From NCBI RefSeq assembly GCF_014200575.1, contig NZ_JACHBZ010000004.1:248001-312000 (forward strand): DNA of 64,000 bases, read 5' to 3'. Origin of the DNA: Mucilaginibacter saanensis. GTDB lineage: Bacteria > Bacteroidota > Bacteroidia > Sphingobacteriales > Sphingobacteriaceae. The translations under genes were made by a program, and so were the position numbers. The notes under the pieces are model-generated. The model was given only the letters and a program-made list of their open reading frames with translations. It had not been told where the DNA came from and made no database searches. This document shows, one piece after another, positions 60,483-64,000 of this stretch. Position 1 is the first letter of the stretch; every line of letters begins with the position of its first letter.

Positions 60483-61577
60483 TTAGCTTAAAATGGAATT
60501 GCGGTTCCTTAGCCAGTGATCGGCTAAAACCAAAGCGGCCATTGCCTCAACTATAGGCACAGCACGAGGTACCACACACGGATCATGACGGCCTTTACCA
60601 GATATTTCTGCAGCATTACCCTCGCTATCAATAGTAGCCTGGTTTTTCATAATAGTGGCTACCGGTTTAAATGCAACTTTAAATTCAATAGGCATACCAT
60701 TGCTGATGCCGCCTTGTATACCACCAGAAAAATTGGTGATGGTGCTTACAGCGCCCAGGTGCGATTTAACAAAAATATCATTATGTTCAGATCCGCGCAT
60801 TTCGCTGCCTGAAAAGCCCGAACCAAATTCAAAGCCATGCACCGCATTGATGCTCAGCATAGCTTTACCCAAATCGGCATGTAATTTATCAAACACGGGT
60901 TCGCCAAGACCAACGGGGCAGTTTTTAATATGGCAGCTAACTTTACCGCCAACAGTGTCGCCATCTTTTCGTACGCTATCAATAAAGGCAATCATTTCTT
61001 CGGCAGTTGCCGGATCAGCACAGCGTACGATGTTCTTTTCGCGCTCGTCAATGAAGTCCTGCACGTTTTCAATGCTCACATTTGGTGCATTAATACGGCC
61101 CACACTACTTACGTGTGCCGCAATTTCAATTCCCTGGCTTTTTAGCAACAATTTGGCTAATGCGCCTGCTGCTACACGTGCCGCAGTTTCGCGGGCTGAT
61201 GAACGGCCCCCGCCACGATGGTCACGAATGCCATATTTGGTTTGATAGGTGTAATCGGCGTGTGACGGACGAAAAACATCAACGTTGTGGGTATAATCCT
61301 TTGAGCGCTGGTCTTCATTAGGGATAAGCATGGCAATAGGGGTGCCTGTAGTTTTACCCTCAAATACGCCCGATAATATTTTTACGGTATCGCTTTCCTT
61401 ACGCTGTGTGGTTATTTTTGACTGACCAGGTTTGCGTTTGTCCAGTTCGCCCTGGATGTAATCCAGATCAACCGTTAATTGTGCGGGGCAGCCATCAATA
61501 ATTACGCCTATAGCTTCGCCATGCGATTCGCCAAAGGTGGTTATTCTGAATAATTGTCCGAATGAATTGCCTGCCAT
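60483..61577 (-). CDS. aroC: Chorismate synthase
   Basis: A 364-residue enzyme converting 5-enolpyruvylshikimate 3-phosphate to chorismate (requires reduced FMN). The start at 61577 ([20 protein letters not shown]) is conserved; the frame extends upstream to 61625 only through the palindromic repeat. Visible signatures are TTFGESHG near the N-terminus, [20 protein letters not shown] near the C-terminus, and GRSSARET(A)ARVAAGA in the middle. Last gene of the leftward shikimate cluster after aroA. Confidence 0.97.
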   Translation of the reverse strand: MAGNSFGQLFRITTFGESHGEAIGVIIDGCPAQLTVDLDYIQGELDKRKPGQSKITTQRKESDTVKILSGVFEGKTTGTPIAMLIPNEDQRSKDYTHNVDVFRPSHADYTYQTKYGIRDHRGGGRSSARETAARVAAGALAKLLLKSQGIEIAAHVSSVGRINAPNVSIENVQDFIDEREKNIVRCADPATAEEMIAFIDSVRKDGDTVGGKVSCHIKNCPVGLGEPVFDKLHADLGKAMLSINAVHGFEFGSGFSGSEMRGSEHNDIFVKSHLGAVSTITNFSGGIQGGISNGMPIEFKVAFKPVATIMKNQATIDSEGNAAEISGKGRHDPCVVPRAVPIVEAMAALVLADHWLRNRNSILS

Positions 61578-61612
61578 GGTATTATTAGATGTAAGATGTT
61601 TATTAAAACCGT

Positions 61613-61690
61613 CATTGCGAGGCACGAAGCAATTTCTAAACTATACAGAGCGTTCCTGTAATTTGGGGGATTGCTTCGTGCTTCGCAATG
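61613..61690. repeat. REP-like palindromic repeat between aroA and aroC
   Basis: Arms 61613-61633 and 61670-61690 are inverted copies over 21 bases with one mismatch (core GCACGAAGCAAT) around a 36-base centre. From memory, CATTGCGAGG-ACGAAGCAAT elements are scattered in many Sphingobacteriaceae genomes; this is the only one I see in the window. It fills most of the aroA-aroC gap. Confidence 0.7.
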
Positions 61691-61717
61691 GCGATTGGTA
61701 ATTATTTAGTCTTTAAA

Positions 61718-63022
61718 TTACGCTTCCACTTCCTGAACTTCAAAGCCAAGCTTTGCGAGATCGGTCCAAAAGGCAGGGTATGATTTATCAACTACAGGGC
61801 CATTTTCAAACTCCAGTTCAGGAATAATGAGCGCAAGCGGTGCAAATGCCATGGCCATACGATGATCATGATAAGTGTTGATAAACATGCGTTCGGGGAT
61901 AAACTTTTCGCTACAGTCCAGTTTATAAACCTGGCCCTTTTCAATCAGTTTTACACCCATTTTTGCCAGCTCTGTCTGCAATGCCAAAACGCGGTCGGTT
62001 TCTTTTATTTTTAAAGTTTCCAAGCCGGTAAAAGTAGCTTCGTGGTTTAGGGCCGCGCATACTACGATGATGGTTTGTGCCAGATCCGGGCATTCTTTCA
62101 GGTCGAATATTTTTCGGGTTAATGGTTTGGCTTCCCTGGTTAACTGAACGCCGCCGTCCTTAAACTGCGAGGTAATACCAAAATTAGCCATGATCTCGGT
62201 GATCACACTATCGCCCTGTAAGCTGTAAGGTGTTAAGCCGGTTAAAAATAATTCAGCTTCATCAGCCAGCGCTGCTATAGCATACCAGTACGATGCCGCA
62301 CTCCAATCAGGCTCAACATGAATTGATGCGGTTGCAAACTCCTGATGTGATATTGTAATGACGTTATCTTGCCAAACGTGCTGTATATTTGCTGTTTGTA
62401 ACATCGCAAGTGTCATTTCAACATAAGGGCGGGAAGTTAATTCGCCTTCAATATGTAATTCCAAACCAAAAGGCAGCCGGGCAGCGATGAGTAACAAAGC
62501 GGTAATATACTGACTGCTAATGTTACCTTTAATACTGATCTTACTAGTTTGCTGCTCGAAACTGCCTTTTAGTTTTATAGGGGGAAATCCCTTTTTTTCT
62601 TCATAGTCAATATCGGCACCCAACTCTCTCAGCGCTTCAACCAATATACCTATTGGTCTTTCCTTCATCCTTTGGCTGCCGGTTAGTATCACATCATTTT
62701 CCTGTATAGCAAAATAAGCTGTTAAAAAGCGCATGGCGGTACCTGCAGGGCCAATATCAACAGTAGCAGGCAGGGAGTGCTGAGCGGTGCCTGCTGAAGT
62801 ATTTCCAGCTTCAACTGCCACCTGCCCGTTGCCAACTTCTGATCTTAAAATACCCGCCAGCAATACGGCATCGGCAGCATCAGAAATATTTTCAACTTTG
62901 ACCTTGCCACCGCTTAATGCTTCAATAATTAAAGCGCGGTTACACTCACTTTTTGATCCGGTAAGGTGTACCGTACCGTTTATTTGCTTATTACTTTTTT
63001 TCAGGATGATGTTTTGCATCAT
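61718..63022 (-). CDS. aroA: EPSP synthase (3-phosphoshikimate 1-carboxyvinyltransferase)
   Basis: A 434-residue enzyme joining shikimate 3-phosphate and phosphoenolpyruvate. Visible signatures: GSKSECNRALI near the N-terminus (Lys, Ser, Arg substrate contacts), GPAGTAMRFLTAYF, IKETDRVLALQTEL and HDHRMAMAFAPLAL. The usual Asn of the GNAGT motif is Pro here (GPAGT), as in several Bacteroidota. Starts 7 bases after the DAHP synthase gene and precedes aroC, forming a shikimate operon. Confidence 0.95.
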   Translation of the reverse strand: MMQNIILKKSNKQINGTVHLTGSKSECNRALIIEALSGGKVKVENISDAADAVLLAGILRSEVGNGQVAVEAGNTSAGTAQHSLPATVDIGPAGTAMRFLTAYFAIQENDVILTGSQRMKERPIGILVEALRELGADIDYEEKKGFPPIKLKGSFEQQTSKISIKGNISSQYITALLLIAARLPFGLELHIEGELTSRPYVEMTLAMLQTANIQHVWQDNVITISHQEFATASIHVEPDWSAASYWYAIAALADEAELFLTGLTPYSLQGDSVITEIMANFGITSQFKDGGVQLTREAKPLTRKIFDLKECPDLAQTIIVVCAALNHEATFTGLETLKIKETDRVLALQTELAKMGVKLIEKGQVYKLDCSEKFIPERMFINTYHDHRMAMAFAPLALIIPELEFENGPVVDKSYPAFWTDLAKLGFEVQEVEA

Positions 63023-63029
63023 TATATAA

Positions 63030-64000
63030 TTATACGTGGGTTAGTTTTTCTGCTGCTTGTCCGGCTTCGTTTTTGTTCATAATCTCAGTTTGTTTACGGA
63101 TTGACTCACTGTGCAATAATTCCAGTAATTTTTCTGTAAACTCAGAGCTTAATTTTAAAGCTTTAGCATAGTTTGTGCGTTTTTGTAAAATTTCATCCCA
63201 ACGGCCAACTTGTAATATGGTAATGTTATTGTCTTTTTTGTAGTTACCTATTTTCTCAGCAATTTGCATACGCTCAGCAATTTTCTGAATAACCAGGTCA
63301 TCAATTTTGTCAATCTGGTTGCGCAATTCAGCAAGTTTATCATTAACCTCGGCATTACGAACTTCTGGTTTACGTAAAGCTAAATGATCAATAATATCGG
63401 CTAATGCAGCAGGAGTAACTTGTTGTTTGGCATCTGTCCAGGCTACATTTGGATCGATATGTGATTCGATCATTAATCCCTGCATATCAAGGTCTAATGC
63501 TTTCTGAGAGATGTAACCAATCAAATCGCGGTTACCAGAAATGTGGCTTGGATCATTGATTAAAGGTAACTCTGGTGCAAGTGTTTTTAAATTGATGGCG
63601 ATATCCCACATTGGCTCATTACGGAAAGCTGATTTTTCGTAAGATGAGAAACCGCGGTGTATAGCAGCCAGTTTAGTGATACCTGCATTGTTGATACGTT
63701 CTAAAGCACCAATCCATAATGAAAGATCAGGATTTACCGGGTTTTTAACCATTACAGGGATGTCAACACCTTTTAAAGCATCGGCAATTTCCTGTACTGT
63801 GAAAGGGTTAACTGTTGAACGGGCACCTACCCAAAGGATATCAACACCAGCTTTTAAAGCCTCTTCAACGTGTTTGCCGGTTGCTACTTCAATAGCGGTT
63901 GGTAAGCCGGTTTCAGCTTTGGCGCGTTTAAGCCACTCTAAGCCAATACTTCCAATACCTTCAAATTCTCCTGGACGAGTGCGTGGTTTCCAGATACCTG
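63030..64000 (-). CDS. Bifunctional DAHP synthase / chorismate mutase (partial, enters from right edge)
   Basis: Only the C-terminal 323 or so residues are in the window; the frame is open to the right edge (GIWKPRTRPGEFEGIGS, then AGVDILWVGARSTVNPFTVQ). The first part is the type-I DAHP synthase barrel (LPLINDPSHISGNRDLIGYI). The C-terminal 95 residues are an AroQ-class chorismate mutase helix bundle (KLAELRNQIDKIDDLVIQKI, then AERMQIAEKIGNYKK). It therefore combines the entry step of the shikimate pathway with the first step toward phenylalanine/tyrosine; the mutase domain usually also serves feedback control. Co-transcribed with aroA and aroC. Confidence 0.95.
   Translation of the reverse strand, partial: GIWKPRTRPGEFEGIGSIGLEWLKRAKAETGLPTAIEVATGKHVEEALKAGVDILWVGARSTVNPFTVQEIADALKGVDIPVMVKNPVNPDLSLWIGALERINNAGITKLAAIHRGFSSYEKSAFRNEPMWDIAINLKTLAPELPLINDPSHISGNRDLIGYISQKALDLDMQGLMIESHIDPNVAWTDAKQQVTPAALADIIDHLALRKPEVRNAEVNDKLAELRNQIDKIDDLVIQKIAERMQIAEKIGNYKKDNNITILQVGRWDEILQKRTNYAKALKLSSEFTEKLLELLHSESIRKQTEIMNKNEAGQAAEKLTHV

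Noticed and set aside
60655-61245. 196-codon plus-strand frame across aroC
   Set aside because: Fully antisense to conserved chorismate synthase. The length reflects aroC codon usage only.

Overview
The window looks like chromosome from a Bacteroidota species, most likely family Sphingobacteriaceae and close to Mucilaginibacter or Pedobacter (inference from gene types, moderate GC, TAnnTTTG-type promoter elements, FecI/FecR/receptor trios, a fused branched-chain dehydrogenase E1 and a tmRNA tag ending GENNYALAA). I see no phage, plasmid, IS element, CRISPR array, tRNA or rRNA. Coding density is ordinary, and several genes are broken.

Layout. 1-2.4 kb: an outer-membrane barrel protein and a secreted unknown. 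2.4-9.3 kb (+): an accessory block with a frameshifted small ORF, two paralogous unknown proteins (one frameshifted), a DyP-type heme peroxidase, an astacin-like metallopeptidase with a Lys/Glu-rich tail, and a split RimK-like ATP-grasp pair. This is the least understood part of the window. 9.3-13.5 kb (-): a two-gene glycoside-degrading operon. 13.8-18.6 kb: small exported proteins, a fatty-acid-hydroxylase-family membrane enzyme, a barrel protein, a YncE-like beta-propeller and a PAP2 phosphatase. 18.7-26.8 kb: a histidine kinase/response regulator pair divergent from a probable iron-acquisition operon (DUF4856, imelysin, HTTM protein, TonB receptor). The intergenic region holds a perfect tandem 11-bp repeat of the kind OmpR-family regulators bind. 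A sulfatase relic follows the receptor.

27-31.7 kb: a MacB/FtsX permease, an MgtC-family protein and a DUF2252 protein. 31.8-40.4 kb: two related redox islands, each with its own AraC-family regulator plus aldo/keto reductases and short-chain dehydrogenases. The second contains decayed genes and a duplicated operator-like sequence. 40.7-48.4 kb: a large secreted protein and an ECF sigma / FecR / TonB-receptor trio. 48.7-49.1 kb: tmRNA (ssrA, minus strand).

49.2-64 kb: housekeeping genes. These are an aminotransferase, a DUF1573 protein, a fused 2-oxoacid dehydrogenase E1, a frameshifted nitroreductase, two L,D-transpeptidases, a GH26 mannanase, a DinB protein, a HAD phosphatase and an MFS transporter. 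The window ends with a shikimate operon (DAHP synthase/chorismate mutase, aroA, aroC) read leftward across the right edge. Three otherwise intact genes carry single frameshifts at or near short homopolymers, so sequencing error must be excluded before they are called pseudogenes. All functional assignments come from reading the translations; no database search was run.
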